From Kalaharituber pfeilii (taxonomy: Eukaryota > Ascomycota > Pezizomycetes > Pezizales > Pezizaceae): a DNA stretch of 64,000 nt. The notes below the pieces were generated by a model. The model was not told the DNA's origin, made no database searches, and saw only the letters and a list, made by a program, of their open reading frames with translations. The stretch covers positions 496,001-560,000 of the forward strand of contig WHUZ01000029.1 in assembly GCA_015179045.1 (NCBI GenBank), written 5' to 3'. Positions within the stretch are counted from its first letter, which is position 1. Every line of letters starts with the position of its first letter. Shown piece by piece: positions 44,710 through 56,249 of the stretch. Made by a program: the position numbers and the translations under genes.

Positions 44710-45292
44710 ATGGAGCCTTGTAGCCATAAAGTTATTCCAACGGCGTGGCTTTTCAACGGTGAACAGGTATCTTGTCACATTTGGGCAATTTCGCATGGTT
44801 GGGTTGTGGAAAATGACAGGTACTACATTTGGACTGCGGTCATTAACTTTAAATGGCCTGTTCCAATCCCCAAAGGAGTCACCCTAGAAAGTATCCATGA
44901 CGAACTCATCAAATTTGGCTGTAGATATGCATGGTTGGATATCCTGTGTCTAAGGCAAGAGTATCCTGAGCATCTACTATATGAGAAGCATCAACAAAAT
45001 GAGTGAGAGGAGAAAGAGCAGCTCCACCTTACAGAGTGGGCAGTCGATGTCCCGACAATTTGTCTTATATATCAGGAGGCACGATATGTTATCACATACT
45101 TTAATGGCCTGGGCAGACTGTTCCAAGCAAGTGGATGACAGGATAGAACAACACTGGTTGAAGCAGGCGGAATGTCTCCATCCAGTCACTTTTCTGACTG
45201 GATGGAAGCAGGGATAAAAGGCGCTAGCCAGATATATATTTAAAGCTTCCGCTAATCTACTAGTACATACAACTACCACGCCACCAGACCAC

Positions 45293-46267
45293 CTAATCCA
45301 GTACTTCGGTATCTACTTCAGTATCCTTCTGAACTATCCTACGTGACTGCAAAACAATCACATCCTGAGTGTGATTATCTGCACTATCATCACAATCCTG
45401 AATTTCATGATCTTCCGGCATTTCAGTCACTTTTCGCTGTGAGTGCAGAATTCGCCGTGAGTGCAGAATGATAACATCCTGAGTATGATTTTCAGCCATA
45501 TTATCACGTTCTTGGATAGCTCGCCGTTTAGCTAACTCAGCTTCAGCCACTTCAGCCCCAGTAGGCCCACGAGCAGTGCCTTTTGTCTTTGGGTTACGTG
45601 AGGTTGGGGTACCAGATGCTGTTCGAAACTGAGTCCTGAAGCTTGGTTCTGGAGAAGGTAAAATTGTAGTTGGGAAAGTGGGAGTTTTCCACGAGTTTGC
45701 AATGCTTGAACAGTTTGTTGAAACTCTCGAACTTGATGTGCTGCTATATGAGCAGGTTGTGCTGCCAAATGACTCTCGAGATTGTATGTTGTCTGAACAA
45801 AGTTGTATCGACCTTGAGGGTCAGGTAAGAGGTTAGGTGTTAGAAGTGGAGTAGATAATGAGGTCTGAGTATTGTCAAGAGTCATAGTCCAGTGTTGATA
45901 TGGATCCCATGCCGATTTGTTGAGATGCCAACGAGGATGAATAAGTGAAAGTGGGATAGACTCCTCAAGAAGAAAAAATGTGCGCAGAAAGTGTTGACAC
46001 GGGATAGCATATTGGATAATAATCGAGCATGTAGTACAAGGAGTATTTCCCATATCTTTAGCAGAATCAGAGTTCTGGTAAGTAGGAGATGATGCTGCTT
46101 GCCATTTGGGTCACAGCAGTGGCTGTTAAACTATAGCGATCGCGAGGAGCATCACCATAGTGGACACATCTATAGCGGATTCTTCCACATTGCTCTGAGC
46201 CACTTGCCACCGAAATCAAGAAGCCTTGAGAAAAAGGCATAAGCCTGCAAACGGGTTTTCGCAGCAC
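45293..46267 (-). pseudogene. Internally deleted MULE transposase remnant with SWIM-type motif
   Basis: Minus-strand pieces: an N-terminal-like segment (SEQCGRIRYRCVHYGDAPRD, 46067-46267), then CTTCSIIIQYAIPCQHFL and EESIPLSLIHPRWHLNKSAW (45532-46053). These resemble the SWIM zinc finger and following block of fungal MULE transposases. A one-base frame change near 45620 leads to GTPTSRNPKTKGTARGPTGA and a tail with two copies of NHTQDVIxLxSRRI, ending at 45293. The central catalytic DDE region is absent, so the element is non-autonomous. Confidence 0.6.
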
Positions 46268-46575
46268 TGGGGTTTAGCCCATATCTTTCACCCTTCTCAG
46301 GCTTTTTTTTAAATATGCAGCCGGCATAGCAGCAATGATTTCGCGGGCACGGAGAAGAGATACAGACATTGAAGAGAGATAATTGGAGCCGAGATAGTGT
46401 AAGGCAAGGCTTTAGGCGACGTTGTATGAGGCGACGTTCTATGAGGCGAGGTTGTATGAGACGAGGTATACGCTGAAGCAATACCGGTAGCAGAAGGGAG
46501 GTAGTGAAGGAAGCGAAGGAAGCATTGTTCCAATTTTTTGAAACATCCTTGTGTTGTGGGGTGGGGGTGAACATT

Positions 46576-46612
46576 GGTGTGAACTAGTCTCGTAACCAGA
46601 CTAGGTGTGAAC
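46576..46612. mobile_element. 19-bp palindrome-like micro-insertion with 9-bp target duplication
   Basis: TAGTCTCGTAACCAGACTA (46585-46603) sits between perfect GGTGTGAAC repeats (46576-46584 and 46604-46612), inside the MULE. The insert begins TAGTCT and ends AGACTA, an inverted terminal pair, and its first 15 bases equal the insert at 13544-13558. Confidence 0.75.
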
Positions 46613-48163
46613 ATGGCTTGTATGTACTAGTAGATTAGCGGAAGCTTTAAATATATATCTGGCTAGCGCCTTTTATCCCTGCTTCCATCCAGTCAGAAAA
46701 GTGACTGGATGGAGACATTCCGTGAAGCAGGCCTGGACACTCCAAGAGACAGTACCCTTATCAAAAGTCCTTGTGGGTGGAGTCAATGGAGATATGCAAA
46801 GTGCCACAAGTAAGTGAATTATACCTGTGATCCTGACCTGCTCCAGCTGTATTTATAGAAATTGCATTGTTCGCAGATGTTGCTAAACCACAAAGATCAA
46901 TGAGAGAATTACACTTTCCCAATTCATAAGAAGGAGTTGATTCTTTCAAAAGCTCTGGGATCCCTCATGAAACTGCTGCAAGAAATTAAGCAAAGATATG
47001 CATCGAATTCAGTAGATAAGGTTGCAGGACTGATATTCGTGCTCCCTCATGCCCTTAGTGGATTTACCAGTCTATAAACCAAATGAAACCCAGCATGAAG
47101 CCTGGAGCCGCTGGATGCTCAGTGTATACAACTGCAACTGGGGTGTTTGCAGCAAAAATGGATCTGTTGATGGATGGAATTACTCATATCATTTCCACGT
47201 CCATCAGCCCATCATTGGTTTCCAACCTGGAGGCAGGTTTCTAGCTTTCCCGATATCTCTATTCCTGACACCCGTGAGATTGTGAAGCCATTGTCGTCCA
47301 TGGTCCTCCGCACCCTCAAGTTATGTTATGGTGTCCTCTATAGGCCTTACAAGCTAAAAAGGAACGGTTGCAGCCACGAAGCATATTGTGGTGGAAAAGC
47401 TATCTCTCTTTATTCCACCCTGGTGAATGAAGTTCTGCCTGACGTTAGAATGGAGAACTCGCAAACTTATACTCTCGTTGACAGTACCCTTGATAATTTA
47501 AACGAGATATCAACCCTTAATTGGCTTCATAACAGTCGCCTGTTACTTGTTTGTCAGGAGGTTGAATTCACTGGGACTAAGATACTAGAGGAATGGGTCC
47601 CAGTCATTCATCTGCATAGGATAACAACTCTCCAATGCGGCCTTCCCGTAGGATCATCAACTTCTTGCCACACTTACATTGCTTGCCCTTACCTGCTCGC
47701 ATCAAGATCCGCCAAGGAAGGACTACTGTCGAGCTACATTAGACAAAAGGTAGCCATAGGGACAAGGATGAGGCTAGGGACAAGAGGCAGTAGGCTAATG
47801 TCTCATTGTAGTTACATATATTTCTTCAGCCCGATGACACAAGCAACCGCAGGAGAAATCTTTAATTCAAGATCCACTCCCCATCTCATCCCAATATCCA
47901 TCAATTGATTGTCCTTTTCCTTTTTCTTTTCCTTTTTCTTGTTCTTTTTTTTCTTTTTCTCCCTATTTCGGTCAATGTGAACGAGTGAAAGTTGTTCTAA
48001 TTATACACCAAACACATGTCCCAGCTGCAGTATGCAGTAACATTGAGTAAATATATTTTTTCCTACACTAAACACAAACACTCCCTATTTTTCTGAAGTC
48101 TCTTTTTTTGCTTTAGTTAATTTCCAAAAGCAACTTGCCTGTTGTCCCTCGGCTCGAAATATC

Positions 48164-49230
48164 CTACACATTTTCATAGTCAGCAAAATTTCTGGGTAAC
48201 TCTGTTTTTCCTCCATGAACCAAACTCACCTTATGCGCCTGATCAATTTCCTTCCAATCATACGTCTTGTGCATCTTCACCTTCAGTGTGCCCTTCACCA
48301 CCAATTCCACCAATTCCTGCGCATACTTCAAAAAATCCTCCCTGCGAGATACATAGCCCAACATTGAAGGCCTGAGCACCTTGAGATTCTTTGGTGTCAG
48401 CCATGCAAATTTCACACCCTCAATCGCCCCACTTGCATTCCCAAAAGAGACAAATGTGCCCCCGACCCTGAGGACCTCCAGGGACCCATGCAGTGTGCTT
48501 TGGCCAACCGAGTCGTATACTCCGTGCACACCGCCCTGGGCAGCAACCTCGGGGATAGACAGTACGGCGGATTCCCAGGTGGTAGAAGGCGACGGGTCGG
48601 TGTAGTTGATGCGCCACTCGGCGCCCGCGCCGCGGGCAAGGGCGAGTTTTTCGGCGGAAGACGCTGTCGCAATGACACGGGCGCCGATTACCTTTGTCAG
48701 ATACTGTGTTAGAAGTAGACCAACGCCACCTGCAGCGGCGTGCACGAGGACGATGTCACCCTTCTTCGCGGCATAGCTCTCTCGTGCAAGTGTAATGACT
48801 GTGAGGCCCTGCAACAATACTGCCGCCCCAAGCCCCGGTTCCAGGGTATCTGGGAGTGCGATGACGTTTGATACAGGGACCGCGGTATATTGAGCATATG
48901 ACTGGTTTGCAAGGTACGCTACGCGGGTGCCCGGAGAAAGAGAGGAGATGGAGGAGTCGGTAGAGGAAGTGACATCTGGGGACGCGGCGACGATGTAGCC
49001 TTCGGCTTCACGGCCGAGGGCGCAGGGAGGGGGGGAGGAGGGTAGAGACCCGAACGGATGTAGTTATCAATGTAGTTGACGCCGCTATACGTATTGCGGA
49101 CGAGGATCTGGCCCGGCGCGAGGGCGGGGAGGGGGAGGTTCGAGGTCAGAACGGCAGAGTTTGAGGGGCCAGGATTGTGGAGAAGGATGGCTGCGTGGGT
49201 CGCAGGGAGCTCGGTCGATGGCGTAGCCAT
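48164..49230 (-). CDS. ZTA1: Zeta-crystallin-type NADPH:quinone oxidoreductase (MDR family), frame broken at a G7/C7 run
   Basis: One-electron quinone reductase of the medium-chain dehydrogenase/reductase family, the yeast Zta1 class. The N-terminal part (49230 to about 49036) reads MATPSTELPATHAAILLHNP and APGQILVRNTYSGVNYIDNY, then IRSGLYPP. The remainder is in the next frame: LGREAEGYIVAASPDV, GTRVAYLANQSYAQYTAVPV, the Rossmann motif VLVHAAAGGVGLLLTQYL, AEWRINYTD, GVYDSVGQSTLHGSLEVLRV, GTFVSFGNASGAIEG and a C-terminal EIDQAHKVSLVHGGKTELP. The frames meet at the G7 run 49029-49035; one more base gives YPPPPPPCALGREAEG, matching the family. I therefore treat it as a functional gene with a probable sequence error. 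The symbol is by analogy with yeast. Confidence 0.88.
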
Positions 49231-50617
49231 TGTCGTGTATCTATGTAGTTAGACGCAAGGCCTAGTTGAGCGAAATGGTCTGCGAGAGAAGTATCGGAGC
49301 GTTGCTGGGACTGTCGCTGCTGCTGGTATTGTTGGCGACGCTGTTGTGGAGACTGTGCCGGTGGGGCAGTCGGCGGGGTATAAATATTGTATGAGTGCCC
49401 ATCCTCCGCCTCTGAGCCGTGCTTCCGGTGGGTATGGGTGTATTTCCCTTTTGGGCAGACCCGAGCGACCCGAGCCCGATTGCGCACTCCATTGCGTTGG
49501 CGTCTCCTTTGTGCCTGTGCTCGTGATTGTCCTGACCAGAGCAGATCGCCGTGCAAGTGCGTGCGTGACATATCCCGTCATATCTGGTAACCTGCAATTT
49601 GCTTAGCTTAGATGCTGTTAATGCCAATCTGATAAATCTCCTGTGTGGTATACGGAGCAAGCTGTAAGGCATCAGAAAACCTCCAGGTACAGCCAAGCTA
49701 CACAGTAAAATTATGTCCGAGTCGATCGTAGAAGATGCAATACCGCTCGCGGAACAATAGAGCGGGGTCCCAATTGCAAGCTATCTCAGCCGATTGACCA
49801 TTCTGTACGTATCTGTGCAGGGTTAATACGTACGCCCCCACATTTTTGTTCCGGTTTGTGTAGGGCATTTGTAATCCTCGAGCTCCGAGCCGAGGTACTA
49901 GTGTGAGGAAAATTCGCAGATAATGATATGAGGTTGGTTTTTGTCCCCCTTCAAAGTTGACAGGACAGGACAGGGGTATTGGAGTTTTTGATAACGGCCT
50001 GTTGTAAGTGCCGTTGGTGACGTTTGTGCTATACTAACCATTCCAACAACTGATCCTGATTCCATCTCATGTTTTCGGCTGAGAGAGATCCCAAGGCAGC
50101 TGAAATCTCAGCATCAACGCAGTAGGCTTTCAGTTGTGGAGATGGTAATTCACAGCGGGATGTCTATTGGTCCGGTCAGGTGACAGGCACGTGCTACATC
50201 ACGAGAGAAAGAAGGAAGATAAGCTGGAGTTGGGAGTAGTCTTGATCTTTAATGGCCTATCTCATCTCTAGACAGAGCTCTACAAGCGCAGTTGAGAGGT
50301 TTCTTTAGTATCAGCTGGAGTCAGCATCGTCTAGAGATCAAGTATCGGCATTCGGACACTGTATATACCTTGCGATATCACAAACAACAATGTAGGAGGG
50401 TAACACTGAAAAAATCCTTTACAAGGCGGAAAATGAAAAAGGAAAATGAAAAACAGCCATGGACCAAATATATTCACGCTAGATCCAAGTTCATATTCAT
50501 TCAAATTACCACATATAGCAGCCGACCTACACATCCGTAACCCGTTATATCAACAAACATCAACGAGAGACTTCTAGTACTGTGCTAACACATTGAATAA
50601 GTCATACAGCCCCATGG
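49231..50617. other. Intergenic and 5' flank of quinone reductase
   Basis: Overlapping ORFs at 49249-49696 are Gln/Arg-rich and mutually contradictory in frame, typical of a leader region. A candidate regulatory role is only positional. From 49700 to 50617 I see no gene. Confidence 0.4.
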
Positions 50618-52499
50618 CTACGCATCAAGTTCCTCTCCCTCAGCTGAAGCTGCGTCCTTAATGTCCCCGTGCACTGGGGGTTCCAGATACGTATAGAACG
50701 AGCTTTTCGCCGCCTGTTGGAAGGTTAGGAAAAAAGAAGGTGGTGGTAGGTAGTGGGCACACTTACTGTCATATTGTCAATATACCTCAGCCCATTACTT
50801 AAGGTATGAACATTTGCCTCAAGCTTCAAGCCCTCGAACATGTACATCAGAATATCTTTCTCAAAATACAGAGTAAGCTCTCGGATGTTGGTATTTGGTA
50901 GCCTCTCTCCTTCATAGCACCAAATATGCGCATCCACATATCCCAAAGCAGTCAAGTCCCCTTCAGGCTTATAGATCTCCAGTACCTCAAACTCAATTGA
51001 GTCTGTCTGGACTACTACTGGCATATTCCCCTGGCCTTTCATTCCAATGTTGATAATTGCGCTGTCGTAAACCTTCCGGGCTTCAGCAACGGGGATACCG
51101 AGAGACGAGCCAAGCTTCTTGCCCTCCCAGGCAACTTCTTCATTGGACTCATATAAGCCATAGTAATACCCGCCAAATAGCGCTGAACAAGCCATGTTAA
51201 ATTTTCCGGGCATCTTTTCGTGGAGCTTCAGACAGAAAAGAAGTTCCTTTTCAGCAAGGTTGCAAATATTGAGAGCTTTGGTGATGTTTTGGGAGTATTC
51301 CGGAGCAACGTTATGAAAAACTATCTACAACGTGCCATAAATGTCTTAGCAGGGTTCGGGGTTCAATGCTCATGAGGTATGCCGCACTCACATAGTTCAA
51401 GAAGTTCTTAATGGTGTTTACCGCCACCACAATATCGCCCTCCGTGTGGAGACAAAACACGAATGGGACCTTGTGACTTAGGAACGCCTTAACAACGTAC
51501 TCAAAGTCAACCCACCATTCTTCATCCTCATCGCCAAATACGTCGGGAGTGCCAGTCCAATCATTTGCATTTCTCTGGCTTATAGGTACCAAATCAACGA
51601 AATCTGTTGCAGTCTGTTGTGCGATGTCAGCAGCATCTGCGTCTTCACCGTCTTCGCCGCGGCCCTCAATCATGATGCCACCGCCGAAGGATTTTTGACC
51701 AGCTCGGATGCCACCAAGGACAAGGTAACTGTTGAAAAGTTGCAGCCGGAGAGGGTCCCAGCGCCGTTTTGCCCGGTACCGTTGAATGCATTTTTCAATT
51801 CGCCTGGGAAGATATATGTTAGCTGAATGTACCAGCCACAAGCAACTGTGGGCAGGAGAAAAACGAAAGCGTTGGGTAAGAACGTAGTGACAGTGGAAGC
51901 TTGCTTACTCTGCAAATGGGATTGTACTAGGGAGGAAGCTTGTTAGCAGGGGCCTGGAGGTGACCAAGAGTTCACAGGTACCAACGTAGAATATAACTTT
52001 CCCAGCTCCTCAGCCTGGGCCGGCGATATTGGTGTCTCAACAAAATATGCTGCGGACAATTTGATGTCAGCATATTGCATATATGAAAGTAACTTGAGGA
52101 GAATGGGAAAAAATTAAGAAGACGACTCCAGTGAAGTCCAATCAATAGATCAGCCAAAATCACCTTCGAATCCGGTTGGTTTTGTCTATAAAGCAACGGT
52201 CAGAGATCTTTCATCCAGGGCCCTCATGTCTCACAGTCTACACATTCTACATTGAACTTGCATAGAACCTCCAAACTACCAATGTTTACTGTGTTCCTTA
52301 CATTCTTCTTTGGCTTTCTCTTCTTCTTCTTCTTCTTCTTTGCTGGCTCTTCCCCGCACTCTCCCCTGCCCACTGCCTCTGCAGCTTCCATATCCAGTTG
52401 CTGTTTCATACTGACATAGTTGGGTCCGACGGGTTCTGTATTAGGCTGGCCTTGGGCCGACTCTGTGTCGGAAGAGTTGTCGTCAGGATTAAAGCTCAT
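50618..52499 (-). CDS. arb1: Argonaute siRNA chaperone (ARC) complex subunit Arb1
   Basis: Arb1 (Pfam Arb1 family) holds Argonaute-bound siRNA duplexes in the ARC complex of the fission yeast heterochromatin RNAi pathway. Exons on the minus strand: 52499-52302 (acidic N-terminus, then lysine tract AKKKKKKKRKPKKN), 52185-52164 (TKPTGFE), 52049-51982 (AYFVETPISPAQAEELGKLY), 51926-51909, 51803-51392, 51324-50767 and 50713-50618. Conserved blocks are RRIEKCIQRYRAKRRWDPLR, WVDFEYVVKAFLSHKVPFVF, NTIKNFLNY, IVFHNVAPEYSQNITKAL and PGKFNMACSALFGGYYYGLY. Introns are 53-114 nt with standard donors. The join around the 18-nt exon 51926-51909 is one base out of phase in my model, so that border is uncertain. 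Total is about 455 aa. The gene implies an active small-RNA silencing pathway in this transposon-rich genome. Confidence 0.87.
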
Positions 52500-53866
52500 T
52501 TTAAATAACCTTCTCTTGGACTTTAATCAACGCAAGATATAGGAGTATCGTTGTTGGCGAAACTTTGAATGCTGATGGGTGGTTATGTGACGCAGAATAA
52601 GTGAAGTGCTCTTGAGGATAGAAAGGCCTGGGGAGGAGAGGAATGCGCTGCTTATGTGCTTTCTTTGTTCCAGCCCAAAACGTTCAGAATCTAGTGCTTC
52701 TGAGGCTGGACAGGCGGGGGGGAGGGGGGGGGGGGGGGGGGGGGGGGGAACTGGCTTTGTTTGTAGTCTGTGGAGAGCGTTGTAGACTGCAATTGTGTCT
52801 TGCGCGCAAGAGCGATCGATCGAGGAAGTTGATGTGTGGGCAACACCAACATACTCCGTCTACCAAACAATGCACTAATTCTGACTGGATATTGTGGAGC
52901 ATTTCACGTATGCGTGTGACCCTACGCGAAGCACAGGGTATGGGGATTGAGCACGCGTTTGCCTCTGCCTCTGCGATATGAGACTCCATGTATTGAACGG
53001 CCTTACATGATATGATGCAGCTCTACGAGGCGAGGCCTCCCGTGCCCGATACGCAAGCAAATGATTTCACTTTCCTAGTGAGCACTATCCAGGCATAGCT
53101 CTCCCGTTCGTGCAGCGAAGGTAAGATGCCTGAGCCTGATCAATTGAGGACTGAGGGGTGGCAGGCGGTTCTCCTCGAGGTGGGCTGCCCCCATTATTAC
53201 ACGCATCCTTCCGATTTGCCAGTGCGGGGAAGCAGGGATCGGCACGCTTGACGTTGTTACTGCGCATCAGAAAAGAAAAAAAAAGAAAAAAAAATAAGGA
53301 CAACTGCGCTCACACGTAAACACCAGATGTACAGTATCATAAGCAGAGCGATTAATCCATCTCTGTTCGAATGTGTTCAATTTCATGTTATCATAGGCCT
53401 TCTAGGCCCGACAAGAAGGCCTGACGATCAGGCCCACCAGAATGAGAACAATGACACAACGCAGTCTCGTAACCAGATCTCAAATCTTATCAAGACTGTA
53501 TCAGTGAAGGGGTCCGGATTTGGTTTAGATTGACATCGCATAAGCCGACATCATGATTCACATCGTGAAATTCTAAGCCACCTGCCATTATATGTTCCAA
53601 TCTGTAACCGCATCACTGAGAGAAGTATAATGCACAAAGGAACATCTCAGAAACAGTGCGAGGCAATGAGATAGCTTCCTGATAGCATGCATAGAAGATT
53701 GGTAAGAGCGGACTGAGATGTATCTCAGATAATTTCCAATTTTTCAAGTAACAACTACCAAACCATAACGCCATATCCGGTGTCAATTAGACTAACATGT
53801 TCCATGTTCATGAGAAGTGAAAATCCACAACCGCACCCTAAAAAATGACAAAGAGCATAGACTCCT
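52500..53866. other. Intergenic with long G tract
   Basis: Separates Arb1 and Sen34, both on the minus strand. A nearly pure G tract (52715-52748, one A near 52724) occurs, with no coding signal around it. Bases 53463-53475 contain AGTCTCGTAACCAGA, a relative of the micro-insertion motif but without flanking duplication. Confidence 0.4.
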
Positions 53867-54919
53867 TCAGAATCCTCCCCATTCAACTGAAAAGACTCTA
53901 ACACCGCCTCCATCATCTCCTCCATCATTCGCTGGATCGACACCACCAACCATCCATCCCTTTTTGACGCCAGTGCCCAATCTCCCTCCCCCTACAATGT
54001 CCATAACATTAATTTCTTCGTCCCAACCTAGACCATTAACGACGAAATGGCTATGAAAACGTAGCGGATCACCAGGATAAGCCATGAATTGGGCGCCAAA
54101 GCGGATTCCTGGCGATAGATAGTAATCATGAGAGTGGAGATGACGGTAGATTGCATAGCGGGTGGGGGAAGGCTTCGGTATGAGCTCTGCTGGGGTAGTA
54201 GGGGCAGGAAGCTGTTGATATGGTTTGGAAGATGTGGTTTTGGTTTCATGAAAGGTTACAGTGGGATTCAGGTCTATTAATTTTGGATTGACAGGGGCAG
54301 ATGCGAAAAGGGCGGGATTATCCTCATTAGCGTCCTCGGAACTTTTCTCAGTGTCCTGATATTCATTCCTAGCATGAGGCTCCGGCTGACGGTTGCGAGT
54401 TGGGGTGGAAGTGCCTGAACAACTAGTAGAAGTGAGTAAGTCAGATAGACCCTTCTTTTTGAGCACCGCAGCTTTCCGCATGAGGGCGGCTTTCTGGTGC
54501 TCCTCTGCAAGGGTTTTCAGTTCCGAATCCCGTTGAATAAGGTATTGCTTTTTATCCTCATCCAGCATACTTTTTAGGCCAGCTCTATGCGCTGAAAGAT
54601 CATCAACAATGTATGCAGCGCCTTTCTCTACGAGTAGAGAGGCTTCTTCGACCATCAACTCTAGTGGAAGGCCTAAGAACACATTCTGCTGCGGGATTTG
54701 GGGCAGGGTGCCGATTAAGCAGCCGCACATGTGGTAAACCCGCCGGATATATGAGACCACTATGTATCAGGGTCTGAGATATTAGTTAGGATTATAGGGG
54801 ATTTGGAAGAATAGCTGCGCAGATGAGGACTAACCATTGACATCGTATAGCATATATCGGCCTGCTACAAGGAAAATGGGGAAGGGGGCGGTGATATCAC
54901 CGCCAGCTTGGGCCTCCAT
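53867..54919 (-). CDS. SEN34: tRNA-splicing endonuclease catalytic subunit Sen34
   Basis: Catalytic subunit of the tRNA intron endonuclease that cuts the 3' splice site of pre-tRNAs. Two exons: 54919-54835 (MEAQAGGDITAPFPIFLVAG, YMLYDVN) and 54759-53867, giving 325 aa. The intron starts GTTAGT and ends ACATAG. The N-terminal domain has NVFLGLPLELMVEEASLLVE and KGAAYIVDDLSAH. The middle is a charged, variable linker. The C-terminal nuclease domain reads YLSPGIRFGAQFMAYPGDPL, RFHSHFVVNGLGWDEEIN and DIVGGGRLGTGVKKGWMVGG, ending FSVEWGGF. The expected catalytic triad is visible: Tyr in FMAYPGD, His in FHSHF and Lys in GVKKGW. Upstream frames to 55350 are open in part but have no family match, so I start at 54919. 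Confidence 0.93.
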
Positions 54920-56249
54920 AATTCTTTTGGAATTTCTTTTCACAACTGCAGCATGCAAAGCTGTTAGCAATGCTCTCGACGCAACACTTGCAGTATGAGT
55001 GGCAAGGCGGCAAAGGACGACGAAGCGATCATATAGACACATAACAATTTTGTCAACAATTAAGACGCAGAGGCCTCTTCTGTGGATTGACAGATTATAA
55101 TTGATTTGTATAATCATTTCGGGGAAAATTCTCAATGAGTAAATAGCTTGGATACGATCCTCTGCCACTTGCCTTCGATTTCCAAGTGAGTGAAACAACT
55201 TACAAAGAGTAGAGTTGCCCGTGAAAGAAATGGAGAAACGATTCTGCGTACCAGATCAGATGGCGGCGAATGACAGGATCGAGGCTTGAAATAAAATCGA
55301 GTCGCAGATTCAGTTGATGCCTGAGCGAAGCAGAAGGGTGGAGACTGCAAGAAAATTATACGAAAACCTAGTCACCAAAACCCCAGGCCAAACGTAGGAA
55401 AGTCCAGTAAGCCTAATTGCTTGGCAAAGCGTGTAAGGTGGTCTGTGGCTTTACAGTAGATGGTGAAGTACGGAGTAGCCTCATGCTAAGCCCCTGCTGA
55501 CTAAGTACTCGTATCCTCTGTCAAGTCATCAAACACAAGGTTGAGGAGAGGCACAAATACGAGATAGAAAAAGAAATAAAAGCAAAATATAAAAATACAG
55601 ATTGCTCTGGCCCCACTAGAGTACTGGTACTGCAATCATCTGGGTCCAGTGCATCGCTTGCAGTCCATATTTCAGAAACATGTTTGACAACCCTCCTTCT
55701 CAGCCGGAATTGGAAATTTTGTAGCCTTCAACACTAAGACTACTCCATCCACTTCAGCAAGTCCTATAATAATCTCGTCCTAGGCACTTTTGCTATTATC
55801 GTCTAGGATGACAGCTATAAGTTAGTCTGGTAGACAACTCCCACATCCTCTTATACGTACTGTCTCTCTACCGTAGCTCTCCCCACCCTCCAGCAGCCGC
55901 CCAAACAGCCCATCTCATTGCTAAATAATGCATATCATGTATCACTCTTTTGAATGTTGACTATCATATCCTATGAGTTTTTCTTTTTTTCGATTTTTTC
56001 GACTTTCATTTTTATCCGATAGTTTATTATTTTTCTATTTCCTTAATACCTTACACTAATAGCATTTTTATTTTGGGGGTCCATATGAACTAGGTCTGGT
56101 GAGCGGGTGCCTGACTGAGTTGGCCTTGGCTCATGGCTGTTCAGAATGGTTGCCGATGCTGCAAGTGCTACTAGCTAAGCGGGCGTGGCGTTCATCAGCA
56201 ATGATGAAAATGCGTGCTGACGTGCGGCGGCAGCGTCCTGACAATTCGA
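54920..56249. other. Intergenic, no gene seen
   Basis: The first few hundred bases are the 5' flank of Sen34. A 60-codon frame at 56099-56281 runs into the transposon end at 56250 and shows no known domain. Confidence 0.4.

Larger units (their letters stand above)
45168..46722 (-). mobile_element. Mutator-like element (MULE), 1.56 kb, near-identical TIRs and perfect 9-bp TSD
   Basis: Terminal inverted repeats of about 103 bp start CGGAATGTCTCCATCCAGTC and appear identical at both ends. TGAAGCAGG is duplicated at 45159-45167 and 46723-46731. A 9-bp target duplication with long TIRs is the Mutator signature, and the interior keeps a SWIM zinc-finger-like segment. Identical TIRs mean a recent insertion. 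Each TIR also contains an internal palindrome (TCCATCCAGTC and GACTGGATGGA). Confidence 0.9.
44710..47908 (+). pseudogene. HET-domain (heterokaryon-incompatibility type) gene, broken by a Mutator-like element
   Basis: Pieces in order give a HET/TOL-like protein. They are CHIWAISHGWVVENDRYYIW, FKWPVPIPKGVTLESIHDEL, RYAWLDILCLRQEYPE, a TGA at 45004, then EEKEQLHLTEWAVDVPTICL and ARYVITYFNGLGRLFQA, and after a frame change VDDRIEQHWLKQ. The Mutator-like element 45168-46722 interrupts here. The frame continues exactly after the 9-bp duplication as AWTLQETVPLSKVLVGG. Further pieces are QRYASNSVDKVAGLIF and a 244-codon frame to 47908. WAISHRW, WLDxLCLRQ and RAWTLQE are family signatures. Stops before and after the insertion show the gene was already decaying or is heavily spliced. 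Confidence 0.8.
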
